DNA from: Zantedeschia hybrid cultivar
Taxonomy: Eukaryota > Streptophyta > Magnoliopsida > Alismatales > Araceae
Length of the DNA stretch: 64,000 nucleotides
Assembly: GCA_030544215.1 (NCBI GenBank)
Contig: JARZZO010000002.1
Location: 25,357,395 to 25,421,394, forward strand
Reading direction: 5' to 3'
Below are positions 19,729-30,801 of this stretch, one piece after another. The notes beneath the pieces are model-generated. The model was not told the DNA's origin. It made no database searches and saw only the letters and a program-made list of their open reading frames with translations. Every line of letters starts with the position of its first letter. Position 1 is the first letter of the stretch. The position numbers and the translations under genes were made by a program.

Positions 19729-21129
19729 ATAAAATCAATGTCGACATGTGCCCAGCTAGAATAATACTAGCTGCAATGTCCCTTTGGAACAAAAAAGTCT
19801 TTTTTTATTTTTTTTAAGACGGAGTCGATATGTCCCGTATGTTTGTATAGGTCAATCTCTGATGGGATGTCACATAAAATTTTTAAATTAAAATTCTTAA
19901 TGAGCTCCACCTATTAAAGATATTTTTACTGTTTATTGGGTCTCAGTTGTTTATTTTTTATAATTTTTTAAATCATTCTATCAGAGACGGCCTATGTACA
20001 GACACATAGGGCATCTGGATTTGACCTAAAAAAAATTAAAATATAAAATATTTTCAGCACTTACTTTAATACTTATTTTTATTATAAGTGTAAGACACTG
20101 CAACAAATATTACTCATCGTTTTCCGCAGGCAATTGCAGCCGGCAGAAAAAGTCCGCAAAGGTCCAGGGTTGTTTAACCGCCCATCACCGTACGTGCCGG
20201 TGCTCCCCAGTCTCCTCCCACTCTGGTAGGACTGTGAGCCATACAGGTTTGGATAGATCTATACTCCAAATAAATACACTTATAGATTCGAAGCAGATCT
20301 AATAGAATGGATGAATAAATAGATAAACAGCTCAGTCTGCTTTTTAAGTTTTTCATGGTAAAAAATAATTGGGTCTAATGAAGAATTTAGCTATACTAAT
20401 TTTAATAAATGGACTCAATTTTAGGTTAATATTTGCAAAAATCTGATTATAAATTTACGTAAAAGAATAATAACATAATTCTATTAGACAGGTAAATATA
20501 CACATGCTCGAAGTAAAGGGTTCAGATGTATCTCTTAACGGGGCTGGACCTGTTTTGACAACCCAACTGCTTTTGAAACATACATGCTCAGCCTATTTTT
20601 GTCAGATTTTTGTACTGGTCCAGGGTGTATACCCTACCATCTGAAGGTTTAAAATTTTTTGTCCAAGTTTGCCATGAGTTGGTTGCGCTCAAGTGCGCAG
20701 CTCAGTATTCCACTTGAACTCATCAAGTACTTCATGAATTAAGCTTAAATAGCCACCTTCAATACTCGATTCTAACTTAAATTTAATTAAAATTGGTCAA
20801 ACGTAATCTGAACAAATTAAATATAGAACTCAACTCCACTGGGGCGATGCCTATAAATGATTCTTGCCTAGATCAGACAAGTCCTGCAATCTTTGACCAT
20901 TAATCTTTAGTTGCTTCTGCCTTGGAGTGTCTAAACACGGCAATGTAATTAGTCACGATCAATGAAATATTCTAAGGAGACATGTAAGTAACCTAAACCA
21001 AGGACTCTAGGACAAGGAGTTCATGGCATGTCCCAAAAAGCACTACAAGATCTGGTTTGCAGCAAATACCTCGAGTTGGCATCCACGGGAGTTGTCTAGA
21101 TCTATAAATGAACAGAAGCAATTAGCGTA
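19729..21129. other. Anonymous AT-rich intergenic DNA
   Basis: No gene, RNA or clear transposon ends are seen. The segment near 20940-21090 faintly resembles the promoter-upstream region of the paralogue at 28441, so it may be a decayed part of the DUF241 repeat unit. Confidence 0.5.
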
Positions 21130-21389
21130 CTTTGATTGGAGAATAGGAGAAGAATAAGGGCGAATAAGGAGATAACAAACTTAATTTTGCTTTGACAAAC
21201 GGAATGACTTATACCAGTAACATATTCGGGGAATAAGAGAATAAGTCATCTTACTTTAGACCCAAAAATTATTTATTCTTCTTATTCCGTCGGTAGGCCT
21301 CACAGAATTATCAAAACGAAACATCCCTTATTCTAGTATAAGTCATTCCGTCAGTAAGTCCCATATAATAACTTATTTTACAAACAAAA
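21130..21389. mobile_element. MITE, CTTTGATTGG family, copy 1
   Basis: The left end CTTTGATTGGAGAATAGG and inverted right end TTTTGTTTGTAAAATAAG match copies at 51494-51761 (closest) and 42086-42348. Shared internal blocks include AGTCATTCCGTCAGT and TTATTTATTCTTCTTATTCCG. Target duplications are not clear. Confidence 0.65.
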
Positions 21390-21780
21390 TAGGGTTAAAG
21401 ATTTTATCTCAAGTTCTGCCTTGGAGTGTCTAAACACGGCAAATACCTCAAGTTCTTATCTCCCCGATAGCTGCTTGCTGTAATGAGCAGATTGAGCTGA
21501 GGAAACAACTCAATCAATCAGCATGTTTCCAGATCTTGAGTTCTAAACATACAAAGGACTCAAATTAAGAAGGTTCCCATTTGCAATAAAAGATGGCGAC
21601 TCACAACCCTTACCAGTTACCACGTCCCTTAAATTAGTCTTCTCTCCGGATCTCAATCCTTTGCGGTCAGTAGAAGAATAGAGATTCTTTTAAGTATAAG
21701 GTTGAACTGAACTCAGTCACTGCAGAGAAGAGAAAGTTTCAAAAAAACTCTCCCATGCACATTTTTAACCATTCTCCGGA

Positions 21781-21958
21781 GAGTCCAGATCCCCTACGGT
21801 CGACGTTGGACCGTAGGAGATCAGTACCCACTGGGGGGGTCCGAATTTAAAATCCGAAAAATGCTTTATCTGGGCCCCACTGCATTAAATGCAACCCCCC
21901 TCTCCCAGTGGATATTGATCCCCTACGGTCCAACGTCGACCGTAGGGGATCCGGACTC
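21781..21958. mobile_element. Foldback MITE with 9-bp target duplication (MULE-type)
   Basis: Arms of about 60 bp are inverted copies (GAGTCCAGATCCCCTACGG on the left; right arm ends GGGATCCGGACTC). Each arm contains its own smaller palindrome, CTACGGTC...GACCGTAG. The element is flanked by a perfect TTCTCCGGA duplication (21772-21780 and 21959-21967). A 9-bp duplication is typical of Mutator-like elements. Confidence 0.85.
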
Positions 21959-22015
21959 TTCTCCGGATCTCTCTACACTTACTGAGTTCCAACAAACTTG
22001 CACTGTGGACCTGGC

Positions 22016-22662
22016 TCGCAGAAGAAGGGCTGCAAAAGCTAAAGACTTGGGCAAACATCCGACATGGTCCGGGCTTCCTCACCACCTGCGGGGGCCGTAA
22101 GCATCGCTCTCGAAAGCCTGGAGGAGATGTAGAGCTGCATAGGGGAACTGCTTCGACTGCCGCACGGCCAGCTAATCCTGGCTTGCCTCCGGTGCGAGAG
22201 AAGTGGGTGGCGGAGGATCTGGACAGCTCCGTGAGGCTGCTGGACATCTGTCGCAAAGCAAGGAATGTGATCTGTTCGATGAAGTTCTCCACAGAAAGAT
22301 GGCGCCCAAGGGCAGCGGCAAGTGCTTGAAAACTCCAGAAGCGGTGCCCAGCCGTCCACCTTCTCCCTGCCGCAGACTCCGACCAGGCGCTTACAGTAGG
22401 CAGTGGAAGGATTTGAGGAAGGAAGACCACCATTGACATCTTCCAGTCCACGACATATGCCAGAATCGTACGTCGTCCCTGGCGAAGTGGGGGTTGTACA
22501 CCCTGAGGTTACACAAGAATGCGATCAGCACTCGTGAGCTAGACAAAGCAAATGCGTTCCAACCATGGGTTGGAAGATGGGATATTGAATAGCCTTGAGA
22601 ATCGACTGGAATCACCCTTCAAGCGCTTAATCCAGTACAGAGTCTTGCTTATTAGCATCTGT
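22016..22662 (+). pseudogene. DUF241/BPS1-related pseudogene fragment
   Basis: EEGLQKLKTWA-equivalent sequence begins at about 22023, the SSVRLLDIC block is at 22220-22255 and the C-terminal leucine-rich block at 22565-22650. Frames change repeatedly and a TAG interrupts the helix near 22128. The promoter and N-terminus are absent. It corresponds to the fragment at 15549, sharing even the downstream AATAACAGT...GACAAGCAGT stretch (16305 and 22990). Confidence 0.8.
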
Positions 22663-23330
22663 GAGCTCTGCTATGCGGACGCGGAATGGAGACCCCATGC
22701 GGACGTGCTCTCTTTCAGAAGGCATTAGCAACGGAATACAAACAGTCACCGAAGCAAACCAAACGTCGCTAATATCAAGGGAATTGGAATCTCTTCAGAG
22801 AGAGTACAATTGGATCGAGTCCAATCAATGCAGAAAGAAGGCGGTGGAGCCCGTCGAACTGAACACTTGAACGGAACGAAAATTTTCAAAATCCCATCCT
22901 CCCTCTTCTTCTCTGTACTGATCGGACACAGTCCAATCATATTATGAAGAGATCCCAATTCATATCAATGTGTCCCTTCAACGTCTGGAGCCAATAACAG
23001 TTTCCTTGTAGACAAGCAGTTCTCCTTCAGTCCTGGCCCTCATCGGCATGCGAGTTTTAAAGGTTACCGCGAATAATGTAAAATTTAATGCGTACGTTGT
23101 TGGACAAGACGATAATTAAGTACACATATACCAGGTTATTCAAATTATCCAAGAACTATGCATTATCCAAGTTGATTGTCATCTTCCATCTATCTTTGTG
23201 CATCTCAAATCTTAAATGGTCATGGCATATAGAAAAGGAATTAAGCGCCTTAGGAATTGAAGAGGATCGTTGCAAAGCTCAAGAACAATAAAATAATTGG
23301 CATATATTTCTCAACCATTATAAGCATATA

Positions 23331-23512
23331 GGAAAACGGTTTTGTGACTCCCTCATTTGACACTTACATTTGACACAAGGCATATGACACAAATTTCAAA
23401 CTTTGTATTTGTCATTCAAATTTGCATTTGTCATTTACTCATCTTGAAATTTGTGCTATGTGTATGATGTCAAATGTGGATGTCAAATGAAAGAGTCACA
23501 AAACCGTTTTCC
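23331..23512. mobile_element. MITE with 9-bp target duplication, GGAAAACGGTTTTGTGAC family, copy 1
   Basis: Ends are inverted copies: GGAAAACGGTTTTGTGACTC and GAGTCACAAAACCGTTTTCC (one insertion inside). The perfect duplication AAGCATATA is at 23322-23330 and 23513-23521. A second copy lies at 46641-46823. The 9-bp duplication points to Mutator-like mobilisation. Confidence 0.9.
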
Positions 23513-23521
23513 AAGCATATA

Positions 23522-24587
23522 TAAAGTTGTGGAGAAAAGTGCACAAAGATGTGTCGGCATTAATTTTTTGGTTTCACTTAGGGTTCGACTCATGATAGAA
23601 TCCCTTCAAGGGAACTATATATAAGTGGGGAAGCGGAGGAGACACCAGGCATCTTTGCCAACTTTCTCCCTGCGCTGCTAATGGTGACACTCAAATGAAC
23701 ACCGCGACACCAAGAATCTCTGCCAGGACAAAGAATCTCTGACCGCTAATCCTTGTAATCTTGTAATTTTAAAATCATATTAGAAGATCTCCCCAAACCT
23801 TTAGGAGGCTAGCTAGGATCCACTTTACTAGTGCAGGTAATTATAATTGCAACAGGATTGTTCATTGTTACTTATGTCATTGTGACATGTCAGAGATAAA
23901 ACTTGATAGAATCATAGAAGAATACTGGTATAGGTTAATTTGGCCGCAACTGTGTTCTCACATCTGTGCGTTTTAAGAAAGAAGGGGACAAGAACAACTA
24001 AACGCAATGATATTACCAGATGAAAGAAAGGAGAGAATAATTTCAAATGAGAACCTTCTTGTGTTCCCATCCAACAACACCAAACCTAAAGACCTATCCT
24101 AAAAAGATCAAGACATTGTTATATATTACGTACCTACTACAAAGACCAAGTAGGACAAGTATGACGACCTCCTAATATCTAAATCATGCCCACCTGGATC
24201 GAGGAACATCATGCCATATGTTAATGCTCCTACATCAGAGACAATAGCGGAGGCTTATTTGACAACTTACCAGCTGTAATCAGAGTCCTAATACATTTCT
24301 TTAATCAGCATGTCCAGTGATGCCGATAATGGTTCTGGTATGGCTCTGGAAGAAACATGTAAGCTTACGCCCCGTGTGCATTGCCGCACCTACTTCTATA
24401 TATTTCCTTTAACTAAATAATTCTGAACACGAAGCTCGTGCCTTGTCTGCAGAAACAGCAGCAACGACTGGCTTATATAGCAAAGAGCTCAAGGTGCCTC
24501 CACATGTGTGGTTCAGTTTGTCAATATTCCCACTGTCGACACCTCCCACCTGCCTCACCATAGCCTGAGCTGTGCTTCCTAGTTTGC
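23522..24587 (+). other. Upstream flank of the DUF241 gene at 24693
   Basis: No gene. Segments at 23630-23750 match 16425-16545 and 27115-27175 (CGCGACACCAAGAATCT), and 24085-24400 match 27770-28140, showing that the duplicated unit includes the upstream DNA. Confidence 0.65.
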
Positions 24588-24595
24588 TATATAAT
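24588..24595 (+). promoter_or_regulatory. TATA box of the DUF241 gene at 24693
   Basis: TATATAAT is followed by GTGAGCAGAAGGAGC, the same context as at 28308-28315. Confidence 0.6.
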
Positions 24596-24692
24596 GTGAG
24601 CAGAAGGAGCTGGAGAAGGAACCAGACCAGTCCTACGACCCAAGGGACACGAAGGAGATCGAGGCTACCCTTGTGTGAGAAACAAATTAAAG

Positions 24693-25577
24693 ATGGCCAA
24701 CTTCTCTCCTTCACCATGCGACAAGCCTTACCACGTCCGATCCGTCAGTCTTCCCAACAGATCTCACCCCCTTTCAGTGAGAGTGGAGGAAGGTCTACAA
24801 AAGTTGAAGACTTGGGCAACGTCCTCGTTGCTCCACGCCCCTTCACCATCTGCCGAGGCCCTGTGCATCGCGCTGGAAAGCCTCGAGGAGATACACAATT
24901 GCGTGGAGGAGTTGCTTCGCCTGCCGCGCACACAGCAAGCCCTCGCCCGCCACTGGTGCGACAAGTGGGTAGCAGAGGAGCTGGACGGCTCCGTGAGGCT
25001 GCTGGACATCTGTGGCGCCGCAAGGGAAGCGATCTCGTCGATGAAGGAGCAGGCACAGGACCTCCAGTCTGCCTTGAGGACCAGAAGGGGTGCAGATCCC
25101 ATCGTTGAAACCAAGATCCGCGCCTTCGTTTACTCCAGAAAGAAGGCGCACAAGGACAGCAGCAAGTATTTGAAATCTCTAAAGCAACTGGAGAGGTGCC
25201 CCGCCTACCCTCTCCCAGCTGCAGACTACGACATGGCACTCACACTGGAGGCTCTGAAGGAGCTGAGGGAGATCATCATTCTCATCTTCCGATCAATCGC
25301 GTCGTTCTTGTCCAAGCGAGCGTCGTCATCCTTAGCGAGGTGGCTGCCCACCTCCAGGACATGCAAGGATGAGATCAGCACCAATGAGTTGGACAAAGCA
25401 GATGCATTGCTACGTTCCATCCATGGAAAGGTTTCGAGGAAAGATGTCAACGAAGAGGCACAAAGCCAGTTGCAGAGGCTGGAGGATGGAATGGACAGGC
25501 TCGAGACTGGGTTGGAGTCGTTGTTCAGGCGCCTAGTCCAGAACAGAGCCTCTCTCCTTAATATCTTCAGCCTGTAG
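24693..25577 (+). CDS. DUF241/BPS1-related protein, intact copy 1
   Basis: This is an intronless gene for a 294-residue protein starting MANFSPSPCDKPYHVRSVSLP. The ATG at 24693 is chosen because it aligns with the start of the paralogue at 28441; the frame also extends upstream to 24675 without an ATG. Family landmarks are HVRSxSLPxRSHPL (residues 14-27), VRVEEGLQKLKTW (30-42), a central helical DGSVRLLDICGAARE, and a C-terminal leucine-heptad LEDGMDRLETGLESLFRRLVQ. No signal peptide or membrane segment is seen. Relatives (DUF241, BPS1-like in Pfam, from memory) are 280-300 residues and mostly uncharacterised; BYPASS1 itself is linked to root-to-shoot signalling but is only a distant comparison. 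It lacks a six-residue insert (about 261-266) found in the paralogue. Confidence 0.9.
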   Translation: MANFSPSPCDKPYHVRSVSLPNRSHPLSVRVEEGLQKLKTWATSSLLHAPSPSAEALCIALESLEEIHNCVEELLRLPRTQQALARHWCDKWVAEELDGSVRLLDICGAAREAISSMKEQAQDLQSALRTRRGADPIVETKIRAFVYSRKKAHKDSSKYLKSLKQLERCPAYPLPAADYDMALTLEALKELREIIILIFRSIASFLSKRASSSLARWLPTSRTCKDEISTNELDKADALLRSIHGKVSRKDVNEEAQSQLQRLEDGMDRLETGLESLFRRLVQNRASLLNIFSL

Positions 25578-26811
25578 CAACTTGTTCGGTCGTATGCTGC
25601 CCCCATAACCCCTCAGCGACATCCGAATTTTTGAAGGATCTGTTGATGGATGTAATTTTTTGTGTATATTCGGAAGCTAGTGAAACTAAGCACATATTAC
25701 ATACATCCTCTTCAGCATTTTCTATCTCCTCTTTCCGTCATTTCTCCTCACTGTTCGAGCACAAATTTCGTCTTTCCTAGTTAAACGGCCACCTTATATT
25801 TACTTAAAGTCACAACACAAGTACGTAGGAACGTAACAGGGAGAGGGGAAGAGGGAAAATATGAATTGTTCATACCTAGAGAACGATTACTACAAAAATA
25901 CATCCACACTTCCAAGTACTATCTTGGGATAGAAAAAACATTGCTGAATAATAATTACGAATTTATTCATCAACAATAGTTACAGACGGATCCGGATCGG
26001 TCCAACTAAATTTGAAGTGCCGGCCGGTTTGTATAAAATTAATTTTGAGATTTTGGTCTATATGCACCTGTAAATTACCGTGAGCTTTTAATTTTCACAT
26101 ATTATTATAAACATTCTAACGTCATCAAAAAATTTAGAGTTATACTTTTTCAGGAAAAATATTTTAGTTTCAACGGAACATGCCAAAAAGATTCGAACAT
26201 TTTTGTGCACGTGTACTTCTAATTTCTAACACATATATTTCTAATTTGAGTGACTTATGTTGGAGTTGACGTCATTTTAACAGGAGGATATAACGGTAAC
26301 CTTTTCAAAGGTATCAAAAGTACTTGTAATAATACGTGGAAATCCAAGTATGGATATAAGATAGTTACTATTCACAAATATATAAATACAAAAATCTCTA
26401 AAAATTTTATCCTCTGGCAAAATTTCTAACATATATATAAGGATTCCCGACGTGATCAAGTTGAGCACATGGGACTATATCATTATTAATTACAAAGTAA
26501 TAATTAACGGGAGAAGGAAACATGCTGAGCTGTTCTCTGATCACTGGCCCAGTTTTAGTTATATATGATTGTACATGTGCGGATCAAACTAATTAGTTCT
26601 CCTTATATATATTTCACATTAGCGTGTTGGCATAGTCTCATATCAACCAACCGGACATCACATGTATACACATGTTTTTATGGGCCTCAAGTAGTGTCGA
26701 GTATATTTGGGCCGGACGAATGTGCAGCCCATGACTCGGGCGCTCATCCTTTGGGTCGGGGTTCCCTCGGTCACCCGACTGAAGGAACCCCAACCCTCAT
26801 CGTTTGCACGG
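25578..26811. other. Intergenic DNA of the DUF241 cluster
   Basis: No gene. The first 120 bp match the 3' flanks of the paralogues. A MITE copy lies at 26097-26337, and 26500-26560 carries the unit-end sequence also seen at 18343. Confidence 0.6.
26097..26337. repeat. MITE copy B (family shared with 19519-19728)
   Basis: The left end ACATATTATTATAAACATTCT and the right end, read inverted, ACGTATTATTACAAGTACTTT are near-complementary. The target duplication is unclear. Confidence 0.5.
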
Positions 26812-27103
26812 TGCAGGCCACGCGGCCTACAACACCTGAAGACTTGGGCAACATCGGCCATGCTCTCGGATTACTCACCATCCGCAGAGGCCCTATATAT
26901 GCATCACACTTGAAAGCCACCAGTAGAGATGTATACAGTACAGGCGCATGGAGGCCGAATCGCTTCGGCTGCCGCGCGCACAACCAGCAAACCTTCGCTG
27001 GTCGCCGGTGCAAGAAGTGGACAGCACCGTGAGGCGTCTGGATATCTACCACCCAGCACGGAACGTGATCTGTTCGATGAAGGAGCAGGCACATGATCCT
27101 TCA
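26812..27103 (+). pseudogene. DUF241/BPS1-related pseudogene fragment
   Basis: Short degenerate copy: the LKTWATSAML-equivalent is near 26830-26860, SPSAEAL near 26875, and the SVRLLDI equivalent near 27020-27050, ending at a GMKEQAQD-like stretch near 27080. Only the N-terminal half is present and no frame is continuous. Confidence 0.7.
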
Positions 27104-28307
27104 GTTTTCTTAATTTGCGGACCAGATGAAGACCGCGACACCAAGAATCTCGGCCGGCACAAAGAATCCTCTCATTATACTTAAATCGTTGTGCTTGAAG
27201 TTGCTTTAAAATTTTAATTTTAATCTTAAAACCAGACTAGCAGATCGTAACCCTTTAGGCGCATCCACTTTACTCGTGCGGATTATATATAATTGGAACG
27301 GAATTGCTCATCATCAGTTATGTAATTGACATGTGAGAGAGAAAATTTAGGTACTAGCTAGGCTAATGCTGGTCCAAACTGTTTTCTCACATCTGTGCAC
27401 TCAGTAATACCTGCTGCACTGAGGCTCATTGCAGCATTCTTCATGCAATTTGAACCCATCGTACGTGTAGGAGGCGATTCTCATTTTAAAAAAAATTCAA
27501 CTATTTTGTCAAAAAACCTAACAGTATGAATGGGCTCTTTAAAGTTGCCGCTTTCTTTGAAATTTTCATTAAAAAAACTTATGCCCTTTGTGTAGCCATC
27601 CGATCGAACCTATCGAATGGCGCACCGGAACCCTCCGTTCACCAAGTATTACTCCTGTGCATTGTAAGCGAGAAGGGAAAATAATATCAACAATTAAACC
27701 TGATGAGATGACCGGATGAAAAAAAGGATCGGAAACAAGTGATTCCAAATGGAAAATATTCCCACCCAATTGGAGACCAAAAACCTCAAGATCTGTCCTA
27801 AAAAGATCAAAACATTGGCATATATATGTTACCTATTAATTAAAAAGATCAAGTAAGAAATATGTCGCCCTCGTAATATCAAAACCATGCCCAACTAGAT
27901 GGAGGAGCATCATGCCATGTGAATGATCCTAGATCAAAGACAACAGCCGAGGCTCAATTGCCAACTTAAATAGCTGCCAGTTGAGTCCTAAGACATTCTT
28001 TAATGGTCAGTCTGTCCTTCGGATCGCAGAAACACGAGAATAATATAATCTACAAATGGTGTTGGCGGTCTGGGGAATCATGTAAGATAACACCTCGTGT
28101 GCATTGCCGCACCTACTTCAACATAAACCTAGTTTAGCTAAATAATAATGAACATATATGGAGCTCATGGCATGTCTGCAGCGAGAGCTACAACGTCTGA
28201 TTTGCAGCAAAGAGCTCAAGCTGTCACCACATGGATGGTTCGGCTTGCCAAGATTCCCACTGTCCGCACCTCTCACCTGCTCTCCAGAGCATGAGGTGCT
28301 TCTCTGC
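27104..28307 (+). other. Upstream flank of the DUF241 gene at 28441
   Basis: No gene. It matches the flank at 23.6-24.58 kb in blocks (see that entry), with many indels. Confidence 0.6.
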
Positions 28308-28315
28308 TATATAAT
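28308..28315 (+). promoter_or_regulatory. TATA box of the DUF241 gene at 28441
   Basis: TATATAAT lies 133 bp before the ATG, in the same CTGC-TATATAAT-GTG context as the paralogue at 24588. Confidence 0.6.
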
Positions 28316-28440
28316 GTGTGCAGAAGGAGCTCGAGGAGGTGTCAACCCAAGTCCATCTCTATCCATTTTCTCCAACTTCTTACCACCCAAGCTAGGGACG
28401 ACCCGAAGGAAATCGAGGCTCCCTTGTGTGAGAAAGGAAG

Positions 28441-29343
28441 ATGGCTAATTTCTCTCCTTCACCATGCAACAAGCCTTTCCACGTCCGATCCATCAGTCTT
28501 CCCTCCACATCTCACCCCCTTTCAGTGAGAGTGGAAGAAGGTCTACAAAAGTTGAAGACATGGGTAACGTCCTCGTTGCTTCAGGCCCCCTCACCATCCG
28601 CGGAGGCCCTGTGCATCGCGCTGGAAAGCATCGAGGAGATGCACAGTTGCATGGAGGAGTTGCTTCGCCTGCCGCACACCCAGCAAGCCCTCGCCCGCCA
28701 CCGGTGCGAGAAGTGGGTGGCCAAGGAGCTGGACAGCTCCGTGAGGCTGCTGGACATCTGCGGCACTGCAAGGGATACGGTCTTGTCGATCAAGCAGCAG
28801 GCACAGGACCTTCAGTCTGCCTTGAGGATCCGAAGGGGTGCAGATCCCACCGTTGAAACCAAGATCCACGCCTTCGTTTGCTCCAGAAAGAAGGCGCACA
28901 AGGACAGCAGCAAGTGCTTGAAATCTCTGAAGCAACTAGATGAGAGGTGCCCCGTCTATCCTCTCACTGGTGCAGACTACGACCTGGCGCTCACATTGAA
29001 GACTGTAAAGGACCTTAGGGAGATCACCGTTCTCATCTTCCGATCGATCTCCTCCTTCTTATCCAAGCCAGGCTCATCATCATCCATGGCGAAGTGGCTG
29101 TCCACCCCCAGGATATGCAAGAATGAGATCAGCACCAGCGAGTTAGACAAGGCAGATGCACTGCTACGTTCCATCCATGGAAAAGTTTCAAGGAAAGATG
29201 TCAACGAAGAGGTGGTACAGGAGGTACAAAGCCAATTGCAGAGGCTGGAGGATGGAATGGACAGACTCGAGACTGGGCTAGAGTCGTTGTTCAGGCGGCT
29301 AGTCCAGAGTAGGGTCTCTCTCCTTAACGTCTTCAACCTGTAA
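28441..29343 (+). CDS. DUF241/BPS1-related protein, intact copy 2
   Basis: This intronless gene encodes 300 residues beginning MANFSPSPCNKPFHVRSISLP, with the same landmarks as the copy at 24693: VRVEEGLQKLKTW, SSVRLLDICGTARD, SRKKAHKDSSKCLKSLKQL and a C-terminal LEDGMDRLETGLESLFRRL likely to form a coiled coil. An acidic VVQEVQ insertion near residues 261-266 precedes that coil and is absent from the sister copy. Copies 1 and 2 are about 85% identical by eye and 3.75 kb apart, so they arose by local duplication. The frame is fully open and codon use is GC-rich at third positions. Molecular function is unknown; soluble, no targeting signal seen. Confidence 0.9.
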   Translation: MANFSPSPCNKPFHVRSISLPSTSHPLSVRVEEGLQKLKTWVTSSLLQAPSPSAEALCIALESIEEMHSCMEELLRLPHTQQALARHRCEKWVAKELDSSVRLLDICGTARDTVLSIKQQAQDLQSALRIRRGADPTVETKIHAFVCSRKKAHKDSSKCLKSLKQLDERCPVYPLTGADYDLALTLKTVKDLREITVLIFRSISSFLSKPGSSSSMAKWLSTPRICKNEISTSELDKADALLRSIHGKVSRKDVNEEVVQEVQSQLQRLEDGMDRLETGLESLFRRLVQSRVSLLNVFNL

Positions 29344-29991
29344 TAACTTTCTTGGTTGCAGGCAGCCCCCTTAATCCCCTCAGCGACATCCGAATTTTTG
29401 AAGGATCCATTGAAGCATGTAATTTCTGGTGTATATATATATTCGAAAGTTAGTGAAACTAATCACACATTACATACGGCTTCTTGAACATCTTCTATGT
29501 CCTCTTTCCGCGCATTTCTCCTTATTATTGAGCCAAGCACAAATCTAATCTTTCCAAGGAAAACAGCTACCTTGTTATTAACTACACACGTATGTAAGAA
29601 TGTAACAGGCAGAGGGGAAGAGAGTCACCACGAACAAAGAACAATTCACGTTTACAGAACGGTTACTCCAGAACAAAAGTATTATCTTTGGAAATAAAAA
29701 GGCACTCTTGAATAAGAATTACGAATATTTGTTCATCTTCGGTGCAAAACTAAATTTGAAGCCACTCAGCCAGGTTTGTTAAAAACTTCTATCATCTTGG
29801 CAAAATTACTAGGATATTAGACATCTGGTGATTCCCGGCGTGAAATTAGCTCCGTTTTAATTATGATTGCATGTGAATCAAATTAATTAGCTTTCATCAC
29901 ATATATATTTTATATTAGCTTGCAGGCATTGTCTCATGACAACAAGCTGGATATCACATCTGTTATTAGTCATCACCTGGATGAGCCCCCA
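29344..29991. other. 3' flank of the last DUF241 unit
   Basis: No gene. The shared 3' flank is at 29365-29480. The unit-end sequence GCTTGCAGGCATTGTCTC is at 29918, as at 18439 (and, more diverged, 26620). Confidence 0.55.
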
Positions 29992-30282
29992 TAGGAGTGT
30001 CAATTGGGTGGACTAGTCTATGACTTAACCTAACTTAATTTAAACTGATCTAAATTATTTAAAATGAGTTGTTAAATTTAAATTGAAATTAGTCAAATTT
30101 AGATTGAGTTGGACTGAATTTGGGCTTAGCCAAAAATAGCCCATTGACTTTTATATTTAAGTGGGGTTAAGCTGACTTGAATTTAGGTCGAATTTGAGTT
30201 GAATTGAAATTGGCTAAGTTTTTTTACGGGTCAAATCAAATTACAATATAGCCCGATCCAACCCACTCAATTGACGTCCCTA
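29992..30282. repeat. MITE with TAGGRxYGTCAATTG inverted ends
   Basis: The left end TAGGAGTGTCAATTGGGTGG and right end (inverted) TAGGGACGTCAATTGAGTGG are alike over about 20 bp, and the inside is rich in TTAAATT-type repeats. TAGGG ends suggest a hAT-type MITE; no 8-bp target duplication is recognisable. Confidence 0.55.
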
Positions 30283-30367
30283 GGTGTATATGTGTGCGCG
30301 TGATGGTTGAGGCGGCAGCCAGAATCCACAGTACGGTGAGAACTGAGAAATGCTTTCTATGTGTGTA

Positions 30368-30610
30368 CATGTCCCACTCTAGTGGAGCAGTGGACACCCC
30401 CCGCCTCTCCAGTTGGGGAGGGCAGGGGTTCGATCCTGCTCGTGGTGAGCGGACATCACGCCCCTGGTGGTTATTCTCGCTCTGTTGAGCGCTTTAAGGA
30501 TGCGTTTATTCTCTTCCTTTGGGATATGTGGAGGCTTTGTGGGATTCGATCTCCAGTTCTCTCTATTGGTGTATAGACCCTGTACCACTATGCTACTAGT
30601 CCAAAAAAAA
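30368..30610 (+). mobile_element. tRNA-derived SINE
   Basis: It has an A-box-like TGGAGCAGTGG (30383-30393) and a B-box GGTTCGATCC (30427-30436) at tRNA-like spacing, then a body and a terminal A8 tract (30603-30610). Flanking GTGTGTA occurs at 30361-30367 and 30611-30617 as a short target duplication. Pol III promoter boxes with an A tail are the usual SINE structure. Confidence 0.65.
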
Positions 30611-30801
30611 GTGTGTAAAGCTTCCGCACTATGATCGTATAATACGTGCTGCAATGACCTCTACTGTAAGTTTTCAAAATTTGATTTTCTTTCTTAAGTT
30701 GGCTCATACATGTTCCACATGTCAATACAAGTGACTCTTTAATCGGATGTTCTAAAACTCAAAAACCAAACCTCAGTGAACAATAAAAAAAATATCATTA
30801 A

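Noticed and set aside
20174..20356. Possible gene at 20.2 kb
   Set aside because: Short, unsupported ORF in repeat-rich DNA with no homology I can recognise.
24745..25239. Minus-strand and alternative-frame ORFs over the DUF241 genes (also 16890-17231, 28493-28935)
   Set aside because: GC-rich codon bias of the real genes opens the other frames; none carries a recognisable domain.
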